Below, piece by piece: positions 8,696-17,869 of a DNA stretch of 64,000 nucleotides. This DNA comes from UBA4655 sp964585575. GTDB lineage: Bacteria > Planctomycetota > Planctomycetia > Pirellulales > UBA1268. The notes beneath the pieces were generated by a model. The model ran no database searches. It was given only the letters and a program-made list of their open reading frames with translations, and was not told the DNA's origin. The stretch lies in assembly GCA_964585575.1 (NCBI GenBank), contig CAZPEM010000001.1:5445-69444 (forward strand). Direction: 5' to 3'. The position numbers and the translations under genes were made by a program. Each line of letters begins with the position of its first letter. The stretch's first letter is position 1.

Positions 8696-9919
8696 ATGCC
8701 CATCAACGAGACCCCCACCAAGCTCCCGATCCCGCCCCTGCCCAAGGGCTTCCGCGCCGCCGGCGTCCACGCCGGGCTCAAGCGCAACCCGACCCGCGAG
8801 GACATCTCCCTCATCGTGTCGGATCTCCCCGCGACAGCTGCCGGCGTCTACACGACGAACCTCGTCTTCGCGGCGCCGGTCGCCTACGACCGGGCCCGCA
8901 CGCCCGGCACCGGCTTCCGGGCCGTGGCGATCAACTCGGGCAACGCCAACGCCTGCACCGGCAGCCGGGGCCTCGACGACGCCCGGGCGATGGCGCGGGC
9001 GGCCGCCGAACGCGTCGGCGTCGCCGAGGAGGGGGTGCTCGTGCTCTCGACCGGGATCATCGGCGAGTTTCTTCCGCTCGAGAAGATTCGCGCTGGGCTG
9101 GGCGTCGTGGCCGGCAGGCTCGGCACCGACGACGAGTCGCTCGTGACGGCGGCCCGCGGCATGATGACCACCGACACCCGGCCGAAGCTCTCGGGATCCA
9201 GGTTCGAGGCGGGAGGCGACACGATCACGCTCACCGGCATCGCGAAGGGGGCGGCGATGGTCGGACCGAGGATGGCGACCATGCTCGGGATCGTCATGAC
9301 CGACGCGGCGATCCTGCCGGCTGATGCCCAGCGGCTGCTCCGGGACGCCACCGAAGAGACGTTCAACTGCGTGAGCGTGGACGGCCACACGAGCACGAAC
9401 GACACGGTGCTGTTTCTTGCCAACGGCGCCGCCCGCGGCACGCCGCTGTCGGGCAAGGATCTCGACCGCTGCGGCCGGGCGCTCCACGAGGCCTGCGAGA
9501 CGCTCGCCCGCGAGATTGCCGACGACGGCGAGGGGGCCACGCACGTCCTGCGGATCGAGATGTCGGGCTGCGGTAGCCGTGATGCCGCCCGGCAGATCGC
9601 GAGGACGGTCGCCGACAGCCCGCTTGTGAAGACGGCGATCTGCGGCGCCGACCCCAACTGGGGGCGGATCGTGTCGGCCGCCGGCTACGCGGGCGTGCCC
9701 TTCGACCCGGACAAGCTGCGGCTGAAGCTCAACGGCACGCTCCTGTTCGAGAGGGGATCCCCCGTGGCGTTCGACGCCGCGAAGGTCTCGGAGTCGATCC
9801 GCTCCGCCCGGGAGACCCTGATCGAAATCGACCTCGCCAGCGGCCCGGCCGGGATCCGGTTCTATTCGAGCGACCTCACGGCCGAGTACGTCCGCCTCAA
9901 CGCCGATTATCACACGTGA
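8696..9919 (+). CDS. argJ: Bifunctional ornithine acetyltransferase / N-acetylglutamate synthase
   Basis: 407 residues from ATG 8696. Recycles the acetyl group in arginine synthesis. The precursor cleaves itself before the nucleophilic threonine in 'KGAAMVGPRMATMLG' (A194/T195), which is intact. Oxyanion-hole region 'LVLSTGIIGE' and the terminal 'SSDLTAEYVRLNADYHT' match the family. The usual 'KGSGMI' is here 'KGAAMV', a mild variant. Follows argC closely on the same strand. Confidence 0.95.
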   Translation: MPINETPTKLPIPPLPKGFRAAGVHAGLKRNPTREDISLIVSDLPATAAGVYTTNLVFAAPVAYDRARTPGTGFRAVAINSGNANACTGSRGLDDARAMARAAAERVGVAEEGVLVLSTGIIGEFLPLEKIRAGLGVVAGRLGTDDESLVTAARGMMTTDTRPKLSGSRFEAGGDTITLTGIAKGAAMVGPRMATMLGIVMTDAAILPADAQRLLRDATEETFNCVSVDGHTSTNDTVLFLANGAARGTPLSGKDLDRCGRALHEACETLAREIADDGEGATHVLRIEMSGCGSRDAARQIARTVADSPLVKTAICGADPNWGRIVSAAGYAGVPFDPDKLRLKLNGTLLFERGSPVAFDAAKVSESIRSARETLIEIDLASGPAGIRFYSSDLTAEYVRLNADYHT

Positions 9920-9931
9920 TACTCCGCGGCT

Positions 9932-10134
9932 CCGAACCCAGCAAAAGTTGACCGTGAGGGGGTGCCCGTGCCCCGCAGCCGGGCTATGGAAGCAAGCGCA
10001 GGCGTGATGCCGGAGCGCTGCGGACATGCAGTGAGCGGAGGTCCGGAGGACCGTAGCGAACGTCCGGCCAGGGGCACGGGCAGCCCCGAACCCAGCAGAG
10101 TTGACCGTGAGGGGGTGCCCGTGCCCCGCAGCCG
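9932..10134. repeat. Structured intergenic repeat element bounded by 50-bp direct repeats
   Basis: The argJ to 10284 gap holds two near-identical copies of a 49-50 bp unit at 9932-9981 and 10086-10134; they differ by one inserted base and one substitution near position 14. Each contains TGCCCGTGCCCC (9963-9974; 10116-10127), and its exact inverse, GGGGCACGGGCA, lies between them at 10071-10082, so either copy can pair with the middle. A small hairpin (GGTCC/GGACC, 10040-10052) sits inside. No open frame is evident. It resembles REP/MITE-like extragenic elements; no family is assigned. The remainder of the gap (10135-10283) holds only a candidate promoter. Confidence 0.75.
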
Positions 10135-10204
10135 ACGCCGGGGGAACGGACGCGGAGGAGCCTCAGGCGTATCCTCGCCGAAGCGACGGAGCATTCGCCC
10201 CCCG

Positions 10205-10233
10205 GCGACAATGCTGCATCCTGCGCGTACAAT
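10205..10233 (+). promoter_or_regulatory. Candidate promoter upstream of the acidic small protein
   Basis: GCGACA (10205-10210) and TACAAT (10228-10233) are separated by exactly 17 bases and match the sigma-70 consensus at four and five of six positions. The next start codon is at 10284. Confidence 0.4.
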
Positions 10234-10283
10234 CCCATCGCGGCCCCCCGGCCGTTAGCGTCCCTCGGTCATTAGAGTCATCC

Positions 10284-10538
10284 ATGCCCACAACGTTCGC
10301 CCGTCCGATCTCCCGCCCGCTGAACGCCATCAATCCCGACGATGACGACGATCTCGGCGACGAGGAAGACCTCACGATCGCCGAGCCCCTCACCGACGAG
10401 GAGTCGAGCTTCGACGACTTCGACGACGAGTTCGACGACGACTTCGAGGAGGAGAGCAACGACCCCGACTGGGACCACCCCGACGACGACGCCTCGGACG
10501 AGCCGCCCCCGGGGAAGGTGCCGGGCAAGAAAAAGTAG
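10284..10538 (+). CDS. Highly acidic small protein, function unknown
   Basis: 84 residues from ATG 10284. About 32 residues are Asp or Glu, including 'DDDDDLGDEED' and 'FDDFDDEFDDDFEEE'; the last residues turn basic ('GKVPGKKK'). There are no cysteines, membrane segments or signal peptide. It precedes a purine nucleoside phosphorylase by 44 bases on the same strand. I recognise no family; low complexity makes homology inference unsafe. The codon pattern and a preceding candidate promoter support a real gene. Confidence 0.6.
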   Translation: MPTTFARPISRPLNAINPDDDDDLGDEEDLTIAEPLTDEESSFDDFDDEFDDDFEEESNDPDWDHPDDDASDEPPPGKVPGKKK

Positions 10539-10582
10539 TCGTCCACGGAAGGCATCCAAGGAAGGCAGTCCCCACAGCACGC

Positions 10583-11419
10583 ATGCTCCACCTTCATGAC
10601 CAGATTGGCGAGTCGGTCGCGGCGATCCGCTCCCGCTGGAGCCTGGCCCCGAAGGCAGGCGTGATCCTGGGGAGCGGCCTCGGCGGGGTTACGGAGGTGA
10701 TCCGCGACCGGGTGTCGATCCCCTACGGCGAGATCCCACACTTCGCGAAGTCGACGGCGCACGGCCACGCCGGGCAACTCGTGTGTGGTTCCATCGAGGA
10801 TGTGCCCGTCTGCGTGATGGAGGGGCGGATGCACGCCTACGAGGGCTATCCGCTCTCCCAGATCACGCTTCCCGTCCGGGTGCTCAAGGCGCTCGGTGCG
10901 GAGCTGCTCATCGCGACGAATGCCTGCGGCGGCCTCAACCCGACCTACCGCACCGGCGACATCATGGTGATCGACGACCACATCAACCTGATGAACGACA
11001 ATCCCCTGATCGGGATCAACGACGACCGGCTCGGGCCGCGGTTTCCCGACATGTCGGCCCCCTACGCGGCCGACCTGGCCGACCTCGCCCTCGAGGTCGC
11101 CCGGCGGGAAAACTTCGCTGCCCACAGGGGCGTCTACGTCGCCGTCACCGGGCCGAACCTCGAGACACGGGCCGAATACCGGTTCCTGCGGCTCATCGGG
11201 GCCGACGTGGTGGGAATGTCGACGGTGCCCGAGGTGATCGTCGCGGTGCATGCGGGCCTCCGGGTGCTCGGCCTCTCGGTGGTCACCGACATGTGCCTGC
11301 CCGACGCCCTCGAGGTCGCCGAGGTCGAAAAGATCCTCGCCGTCGCCGGCTCGGCGGAGCCGAAGCTCCGCGCGATCGTAACGGCTGCTGTGAGGCGGAT
11401 GCGTCATGTTTCGTCGTAA
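10583..11419 (+). CDS. punA: Purine nucleoside phosphorylase (trimeric, PNP/MTAP family)
   Basis: 278 residues, typical of trimeric class I PNP. Phosphorolyses inosine/guanosine to base and ribose-1-phosphate. 'GVILGSGLGG' is the phosphate loop, 'GHAGQLVCG' and 'VMEGRMHAYEGY' carry phosphate and ribose contacts, 'TNACGGLNP' is the base-site loop, and 'GPNLETRAEYR' and 'VGMSTVPEVIVA' complete the set. Its stop overlaps the start of the TldD-like gene by 14 bases, implying co-translation. Confidence 0.93.
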   Translation: MLHLHDQIGESVAAIRSRWSLAPKAGVILGSGLGGVTEVIRDRVSIPYGEIPHFAKSTAHGHAGQLVCGSIEDVPVCVMEGRMHAYEGYPLSQITLPVRVLKALGAELLIATNACGGLNPTYRTGDIMVIDDHINLMNDNPLIGINDDRLGPRFPDMSAPYAADLADLALEVARRENFAAHRGVYVAVTGPNLETRAEYRFLRLIGADVVGMSTVPEVIVAVHAGLRVLGLSVVTDMCLPDALEVAEVEKILAVAGSAEPKLRAIVTAAVRRMRHVSS

Positions 11420-13040
11420 ATGCGACCGGCGTGACTGGCTGAAGACCGCGACCGTCGGCGGGGTCGCGGTGCTCGCCGCGAGGTGGGACATTGCCGCAGC
11501 CCGGGCGGCGGAGGTGGACGACCGCTTTCCCCGGCTCGCCGACGCGGCGCTCGGCCGGGCCGGATCGCTCGGTGCGACGTTCGCCGACTTCCGGATCATG
11601 CAGACGGAGACGGAGTCGCTCTTCGTTCGCGAGCAGATGGTGCAGGGCGTCTCCGCGGCGACGTCGCTCGGCGGGTCGGTCCGCGTCGTCGTCGATGGTG
11701 CGTGGGGATTCGCCGCCTCGGAGGACCTCTCGGAGGAAGGCGTGGCGAGGCTTGCGGCGGAGGCGATTCTGATCGCGCGGGCACAGGCCGGCTGGCGGAA
11801 GCGTCGCGTCGAGATCGAACCGCTCCCGAAGCACGTTGGCCGGTTCGACCAACCAGCCGAGATCGATCCGTTCGCGATGCCGCTCGAAAAAAAGGTCGAG
11901 ACGCTCCTCGGCATCACGGCCGCCGCCGAAAAGGCCGGGGCGAACTTCTGCCATGCGTCGCTCGAACAGGTGCGGGAGCGGACCTGGATCGCGAACACCT
12001 TCGGCAGCCGTATCGCCCAGTCCCGCGTCCGGCTCCAGCCCGGGTTTTCCATCACGGTCACCGACGCGAAGACCGGCCGTTTCGCCACCCGCGAGGGGTC
12101 GGTGCCGCCGCGGGCCGCAGGCTGGGAACACGTCACGTCGCTCCCGCTCGCCGGCGACGCGGCCCGCGCGGTCGAAGAGGCCCGTGAGAAGCTCATCGCC
12201 CCTTCGGTCGAACCCGGACGGAAGGATCTCGTGATCGCGCCGAGCAACCTCTGGCTCACGATCCACGAGACGGTGGGCCACCCGACCGAACTCGACCGCG
12301 CCCTCGGCGACGAGGCGAACTTCGCCGGCACGTCCTTTTGCACGCCCGACAAGCTCGACCGGCTGCGGTACGCCAGCGACCTCGTGAGCTTCCGCGGCGA
12401 GCGGACGGAGCCCGGCGGCGTCGCCACGACCGCGTTCGACGACGACGGGGTGCCGACGTCCGGCCGCGAGTTTTACATCGTCGAAGACGGCGTCTTCCGC
12501 AGCTACCAGATGGCCCTCGGCCAAGCCGGCAGAATCGGGCGGCAGGCGTCCAACGCCTGCGGCTACGCCGAGAGTTTCGACGCCTTCCCGCTCCAACGGA
12601 TGCCCAACATCTCGCTCGAGCCGGGCCGCGATCCGGCCGTGACGAAGGAGTCCCTCATCGCGGATATCGACGACGGCATCCTCATCGAGGGCAACGGCAG
12701 CTGGAGCATCGACCAGCAGCGGTACAACTTTCAGTTCACCGGCCAGGTGTTCCACCGGATCAAGAACGGCAAGCTCGCCGGGATGCTCCGCGACGTCGCC
12801 TACCAGGGCAATTCCGTCGACTTCTGGAACGCCTGCGACGGCCTCGGCGGCAGGCCCTCCCGCGAACTCTACGGCGCCCTTCACTGCGGCAAGGGACAGC
12901 CACAGCAGGCGGCGCCCGTCTCCCACGGGGCGGTGCCCGCCCGGTTCCGCGGGATCAACGTGCTCAACACGGCCGAGCAGGCCGGCGCGAAGACGGCCGG
13001 CTGCGAGGGTTGCCGCGGGGTGGTGCGAAGATGGGCATGA
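11406..13040 (+). CDS. tldD: TldD-like metalloprotease with Tat-type leader
   Basis: 544 residues. The TldD hallmark HExxxH-type zinc motif is present as H287-E-T-V-G-H ('IHETVGHPTELD'). The start 'RRDWLKTATVGGVAVLAARW' with an Ala-rich end looks like a twin-arginine signal, unusual because classical TldD is cytoplasmic; some planctomycete paralogues carry such leaders. TldD acts with TldE to degrade unfolded or peptide substrates. It overlaps the PNP gene (14 bases) and the following TldE-like gene (10 bases). Confidence 0.85.
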   Translation: MFRRKCDRRDWLKTATVGGVAVLAARWDIAAARAAEVDDRFPRLADAALGRAGSLGATFADFRIMQTETESLFVREQMVQGVSAATSLGGSVRVVVDGAWGFAASEDLSEEGVARLAAEAILIARAQAGWRKRRVEIEPLPKHVGRFDQPAEIDPFAMPLEKKVETLLGITAAAEKAGANFCHASLEQVRERTWIANTFGSRIAQSRVRLQPGFSITVTDAKTGRFATREGSVPPRAAGWEHVTSLPLAGDAARAVEEAREKLIAPSVEPGRKDLVIAPSNLWLTIHETVGHPTELDRALGDEANFAGTSFCTPDKLDRLRYASDLVSFRGERTEPGGVATTAFDDDGVPTSGREFYIVEDGVFRSYQMALGQAGRIGRQASNACGYAESFDAFPLQRMPNISLEPGRDPAVTKESLIADIDDGILIEGNGSWSIDQQRYNFQFTGQVFHRIKNGKLAGMLRDVAYQGNSVDFWNACDGLGGRPSRELYGALHCGKGQPQQAAPVSHGAVPARFRGINVLNTAEQAGAKTAGCEGCRGVVRRWA

Positions 13041-14359
13041 CCGCCTCCCTGTCCCGGACGCTCTGCGATCGGATCCTCGGGCTCGTGAAGGCCGACTCGG
13101 CGGAGGTTGCAGTCTCGGACGGCGACGATCTTCACCTGCGGCACGCATCCAACGACGTCACGTCCAACGCCCTCGTCCATCGCACCGAGTTGTCGCTCAC
13201 CGTGAGCTACGGCCGCCGGTCGGCGACGCTCTCCACGAATCAGCTTGACGACGCCTCCATCCGACGGCTGGTGGATCGCACGCAGGCGATGGCGAAGCTC
13301 GCCCCGGAAAACCCGGAGCACATGCCGCCGCTCGGCCCGTCGGAGTTTGCGACGCCGGCCACCTGGGCCGAGGCGACGGCCGCCGCGTCGCCGGCGACGG
13401 TGATCGAGTCGATCAGACCGGTCATCGAACGGGCCCGCGACGCGGGCGTGGACACGGCCGGCTACCTCCAGCGGTCGGTCGGCGGCTCGACGCTGGCGAA
13501 CACGAGTGGACTCTTCGTGCACCAGCGATCGACCACGGTCGGTTTTTCCGTGACCGCACGCACGCCGACCGGCCGCGGCTCCGGATGGGCGAGCACGCAG
13601 GTCACCGACATCCGCGATCTCGACCTCGCGATGATCGGCGACCGGGCGATCCGGAAGGCCCTCGATTCCCGCAACCCGGTCGAGCGGCCGCCGGGCCGCA
13701 CGACCGTCGTGCTCGAGCCGGCGGCGGTGCGGGATCTCGTGTCGTGGCTCGTCCGCGGTCTCGATCGCCGTCCCCTGGATGAGGGACGCAGCTTCCTGAA
13801 AGGGCTCGCCGATGGTGATCCGGTGGGCAGGAAGCTCTTCGGCGAGCGGGCGACGATCTTCTCGGACCCGCTCGACGGGTCCGCCCCCTGCCCCACGCAC
13901 TCGGGCGGCCTCCCGCTCGTCCGCACGCCGTGGATCGATGCCGGTGTCCTCAAGACGCTCGCGGTCGGCCGGTTCTGGGCGAAGCAGCGGGGAGTCCCGC
14001 CGCAGCCGCATCCCGGGAACCTGCTCATGGCGGGCGAGGGCCGATCGGTCGATGAACTCGTCGGCATGGTGGACGACGGCGTGCTCGTCACGCGGATCTG
14101 GTACCTGCGGTCGGTCGACCCGCAGACGCTCCTGCTGACGGGCCTCACCCGCGACGGAACGTTCGCGATCTCGAAGGGGAAGCTCGCCGGCCCGGTGAAG
14201 AACTTTCGATTCAATGCCTCGCCCGTCCACGTGCTCGCGCGGCTCGTGGCGTCGGGTATCCCCACGCGGGTTCTCGGTGCCGAGAGCGGGTCGCCGGCAT
14301 GCATGCCGCCGGTCGTCGTCGAGGACTTCAACCTCTCCTCGGTCTCCGACGCGAGCTAG
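13031..14359 (+). CDS. pmbA: TldE/PmbA-like protease partner
   Basis: 442 residues from ATG 13031. It lacks the zinc-binding HExxxH, as expected of the PmbA/TldE half of the heterodimer. 'GLFVHQRSTTVGFSVTART', 'SDPLDGSAPCPTHS' and 'GDGTF..SKGKLAGPVKNFRF'-type segments (here 'RDGTFAISKGKLAGPVKNF') match the C-terminal part of the PmbA/TldA family. Directly follows and overlaps its TldD partner. No signal peptide is visible, unlike its partner. Confidence 0.85.
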   Translation: MGMTASLSRTLCDRILGLVKADSAEVAVSDGDDLHLRHASNDVTSNALVHRTELSLTVSYGRRSATLSTNQLDDASIRRLVDRTQAMAKLAPENPEHMPPLGPSEFATPATWAEATAAASPATVIESIRPVIERARDAGVDTAGYLQRSVGGSTLANTSGLFVHQRSTTVGFSVTARTPTGRGSGWASTQVTDIRDLDLAMIGDRAIRKALDSRNPVERPPGRTTVVLEPAAVRDLVSWLVRGLDRRPLDEGRSFLKGLADGDPVGRKLFGERATIFSDPLDGSAPCPTHSGGLPLVRTPWIDAGVLKTLAVGRFWAKQRGVPPQPHPGNLLMAGEGRSVDELVGMVDDGVLVTRIWYLRSVDPQTLLLTGLTRDGTFAISKGKLAGPVKNFRFNASPVHVLARLVASGIPTRVLGAESGSPACMPPVVVEDFNLSSVSDAS

Positions 14360-14449
14360 GCCCGACTCGAAACGAGGCGGTTTTCCAGGTCAGGGCCCGA
14401 CCGGTTACGATTGCGGCTCACTCCAACACGTCTTCCGCCACTGCACCGC

Positions 14450-17400
14450 ATGTTCCAGCCCGTTCGAGGCAAGCCCGACTTTCCGAGCATGGAGGCCGAG
14501 ATCGGCCGGTTCTGGCGGGACGCGGCCGTCTACCGAAAGTCGCTCGACCGACGGCGGGGCGGGAAGCGGTTCGTCTTCTTCGAAGGGCCGCCGACGGCCA
14601 ACGGCATGCCGCACCCGGGCCACTGCCTGACCCGCACGATCAAGGATCTCTACCCGCGGTATCGCACGATGCGGGGGGAATACTGCGAGCGGAAGGCCGG
14701 CTGGGACACCCATGGCCTGCCGGTCGAGGTCGAGGTTTGCAAGGAGCTCGGCATCCACTCGAAGGCCGAGATCGAGGCCTACGGCGTCGAGCCATTCATC
14801 CACAGGTGCCAGGAGAGCGTCTGGCGGTACATGAAGGAGTGGGAGGCGCTCACCGAGCGGATCGGCTTCTGGATCGATCTGTCCGCCGCCTATGTCACCT
14901 ACCACCGGTCGTTCGTGGAGAGCGTCTGGTGGGCGCTGGCGACGCTCTTCGACAAGGGGCTGCTCTACCAGGGGCACAAGATCGTCTGGTGGTGGGCCCA
15001 GGGTGGCACGGCGCTGTCGAGCGGCGAGGTCGGTCAGGGCTACAAGGAGGTCGCCGACCCGAGCGTCTACGTCGCCTTCCCGCTGCTCGACGACGCAGGC
15101 CGTCCGACCGATCGGGCGCTCGTCGCCTGGACGACGACCCCCTGGACGCTCCCCTCCAACCAGTTCGCCGCCGTCCGCTCCGACCTCGACTACGTCGTCC
15201 TCGGAGATCCGTCGCCGGCTCCCGGATCGCTCCGGGAGTACGTCGTCGCCGAACCGCTCGCCGCGGCGCTCGTCGAGAAGACAAAACGCCCCCTCGAAAT
15301 CGTCGAACGCCTCAGGGGCTCCGACCTCGTCGGCCGTTCCTACCTTCCCCCGTTCGACACGTTCCGTCCGGACGGCCCGCCTGCATTGGCGGCTCGGCGG
15401 GACGGCGGCTCGGAGCCCGCGGCCTGGCGGGTCGTAGCCGCCGATTTCGTGACGACCGACTCCGGCACCGGGATCGTGCACGTCGCGCCGGCCTTCGGCG
15501 AGGTCGATTACGGCGTGCTCGTGGAGGAGCAGGCCAGGTTCGCCCCCGGCGGCGGCCCCGCGCTGCTCAACTGCGTCGCCCCCGACGGCACCTTCACCGA
15601 CGCCTTCCCGATCGGGGCCGGCCGGTTCGTGAAGGACTGCGACCGCGACATCACCCGCGACATCAAGGGCCGCGGACTGCTCGTCCACCAGGAGCAGTAC
15701 GTCCACGACTACCCGTTCTGCTGGCGGGCCGAGAACGACCCGCTCATCCAGTACCCGCGGCAGAGCTGGTTCATCCGCACGAGCCGGTTCCGCGACGCGA
15801 TGCTCGCCAACAACGCCGCGATCGACTGGCTGCCCGATCACATCAAGGAGGGCCGCTTCGGCAACTTCCTTGAGACGAACGTCGACTGGGCGCTCTCCCG
15901 CGAGCGGTACTGGGGCACGCCGCTGCCGATATGGGTCTGCGATTCGACCGGGAAGATGGAGGCCGTCCCCTCCTACGCCGCGCTCCTCGCCAAGCCCGGC
16001 ATCGCCGGCACCGACGTCTTCGAAAAGGCGAAGGCCGCGAACCCGAAGCTGTCCGACGACCTGAAGGTGCACAAGCCCTACATCGACGCGGTCACCTACG
16101 AGTCCCCGTTCGCGAAGGGATCGCGGATGCGGCGGGTGCCGGAAGTGATCGACTGCTGGTTCGATTCCGGCGCGATGCCGTTTGCGCAGTGGGGCTGGCC
16201 GCACTCTGGTTCCGCCGAGTTCGAGGCTCAGTTCCCGGCCGACTTCATCTCCGAGGCGATCGACCAGACCCGCGGCTGGTTCTACAGTCAGCTGGCGATC
16301 AGCACGCTTCTCTTCGGCGACACCGTCCTCGAAGACCGCGGCCGTCCCTATCCCCATCCCTTCCGCACCTGCATCGTCCTCGGCCACATGCTGGGAGAGG
16401 ACGGGCAGAAGATGAGCAAGAGCCGCCGCAACTACAAGGAGCCGAAGGTCATCTTCGACACCTACGGCGCCGACGCCCTGCGGTGGTACTTCCTCGCGGG
16501 CCAGCCGCCGTGGACGAGCATCCGCTACAACGAGCGGGCGATCAAGGAGAGCGTGCCGGAGTTTCTGCTGCGGCTCTGGAACGTCTATTCGTTCTTCGCG
16601 ATCTACGCTCGCATCGACGGCTTCGATCCCGCCCGATTGCTCGACGCGCCCGGCGAACTCGCCCATGCCGAACTCGCGAAGGCCCGTGGGTGGAGGCCGG
16701 CGGGCGAGCGGGGCGAACTCGACCGGTGGATGCTTTCGGAGCTCAACGCCACCGCCGCGGAGATGGTCGAGCGGCTCGACCGCTACGATCACTTCGGCGC
16801 GGCCGCGCGGCTCTCCTCGCTCGTCGAGTCGGTGAGCAACTGGTTCGTCCGCCGCAGCCGCGAGCGGTTTTGGGGAGTCGGACGGGCCGACGGCGGCCCC
16901 GAGACGAATCCCGAGAAGCTCGATGCCTATTGGACGCTCTACGAGACGCTCCTTTCGATCGTGAAGCTCGCGGCGCCGTTCGTGCCGTTCGTGACCGAGG
17001 AGATCTGGCAAAACCTCGCCGCACGGGCCTTCGCCGGCTCCGCGAGGGCCCCCGAAAGCATCCATCTCACGACCTATCCGACGGGCGAGCCATCGCTCGT
17101 GGATCGCGACCTCGTCCGTCGGATGGCGCTCGTCCGCGAGGTGGCGTCGCTCGGCCGGGCCGCACGGGCCGCCGAGAAGCTCAAGGTACGCCAGCCGCTT
17201 TCGAAGGTGGAGGTAATCCTCGCCAATCCGGCCGACGGCGACGCGTCCTGGCTCGAGGAGCATGCCGATCTCGTCTGCGACGAGCTCAACGTGAAGGGCT
17301 TCGAGATCTGCCGCGAGCCCGACCGCTACATCTCGCGAAGCATCCAGGCCGATCTCAAGAAGCTCGGTCCGCGGCTCGGCAAGGACCTGCCGAAGGCCCG

Positions 17401-17869
17401 CGACGCGATCGCCAAGGCCGACGCAGCCGCCGTGCTCGTCCAGCTGGCCCGCGATGGCCGCGCGAGGATCGAATGGGCGGGCGGTTCGGCGACGCTCGAG
17501 CCGGACGAGCTCATCGTCCGCACGACCGCAAAACCCGGCTGGGCGGCGGCCGAAGGACCGCAGGCGGTGGTCGTCATCGCGAAGGAGCTCACGCCTGCGC
17601 TCGTCGCCGAGGGGCTCGTCCGCGAGGTCGTGCATGTCGTTCAATCGATGCGGAAGTCGCTCGACCTCGAGTTCACCGACCGGATCGAGCTCGGCTTCGA
17701 GACGTCTTCCGACGACCTCCGGGCGGCGTTGGAGTCCCACCTCGCGACGTTCGCCACCGAAACCCTCTCCATCAAGACCGCGTTCGCGACGGTTTCCGCC
17801 GGCATCGCCGAAACCCACGACATCGACGGCCACCCCCTCACGATCACGCTCAGAAAGGTGACGTCCTGA
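14450..17869 (+). CDS. ileS: Isoleucyl-tRNA synthetase, type 2 (eukaryote-like)
   Basis: 1139 residues from ATG 14450, preferred over an upstream TTG at 14411 because the conserved start 'PDFPSMEAEIGRFWR' follows it. Class I signature motifs are present as 'HPGH' (HIGH) and 'KMSKS'. The editing domain contains 'TTPWTLPSNQF'. The wording around 'GWDTHGLPVEVEVCKELGI' and 'EWEALTERIGFWIDL', and the lack of the C-terminal Cys4 zinc module, place it in the type 2 branch, which is typically insensitive to mupirocin. Charges tRNA-Ile. A TACGAT hexamer at 14406-14411 may be its -10 element. Confidence 0.95.
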   Translation: MFQPVRGKPDFPSMEAEIGRFWRDAAVYRKSLDRRRGGKRFVFFEGPPTANGMPHPGHCLTRTIKDLYPRYRTMRGEYCERKAGWDTHGLPVEVEVCKELGIHSKAEIEAYGVEPFIHRCQESVWRYMKEWEALTERIGFWIDLSAAYVTYHRSFVESVWWALATLFDKGLLYQGHKIVWWWAQGGTALSSGEVGQGYKEVADPSVYVAFPLLDDAGRPTDRALVAWTTTPWTLPSNQFAAVRSDLDYVVLGDPSPAPGSLREYVVAEPLAAALVEKTKRPLEIVERLRGSDLVGRSYLPPFDTFRPDGPPALAARRDGGSEPAAWRVVAADFVTTDSGTGIVHVAPAFGEVDYGVLVEEQARFAPGGGPALLNCVAPDGTFTDAFPIGAGRFVKDCDRDITRDIKGRGLLVHQEQYVHDYPFCWRAENDPLIQYPRQSWFIRTSRFRDAMLANNAAIDWLPDHIKEGRFGNFLETNVDWALSRERYWGTPLPIWVCDSTGKMEAVPSYAALLAKPGIAGTDVFEKAKAANPKLSDDLKVHKPYIDAVTYESPFAKGSRMRRVPEVIDCWFDSGAMPFAQWGWPHSGSAEFEAQFPADFISEAIDQTRGWFYSQLAISTLLFGDTVLEDRGRPYPHPFRTCIVLGHMLGEDGQKMSKSRRNYKEPKVIFDTYGADALRWYFLAGQPPWTSIRYNERAIKESVPEFLLRLWNVYSFFAIYARIDGFDPARLLDAPGELAHAELAKARGWRPAGERGELDRWMLSELNATAAEMVERLDRYDHFGAAARLSSLVESVSNWFVRRSRERFWGVGRADGGPETNPEKLDAYWTLYETLLSIVKLAAPFVPFVTEEIWQNLAARAFAGSARAPESIHLTTYPTGEPSLVDRDLVRRMALVREVASLGRAARAAEKLKVRQPLSKVEVILANPADGDASWLEEHADLVCDELNVKGFEICREPDRYISRSIQADLKKLGPRLGKDLPKARDAIAKADAAAVLVQLARDGRARIEWAGGSATLEPDELIVRTTAKPGWAAAEGPQAVVVIAKELTPALVAEGLVREVVHVVQSMRKSLDLEFTDRIELGFETSSDDLRAALESHLATFATETLSIKTAFATVSAGIAETHDIDGHPLTITLRKVTS

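Noticed and set aside
9932..10134. The repeat element as an insertion sequence
   Set aside because: It is about 200 bases, has no transposase frame and no target-site duplication that I can define; direct rather than inverted terminal repeats.
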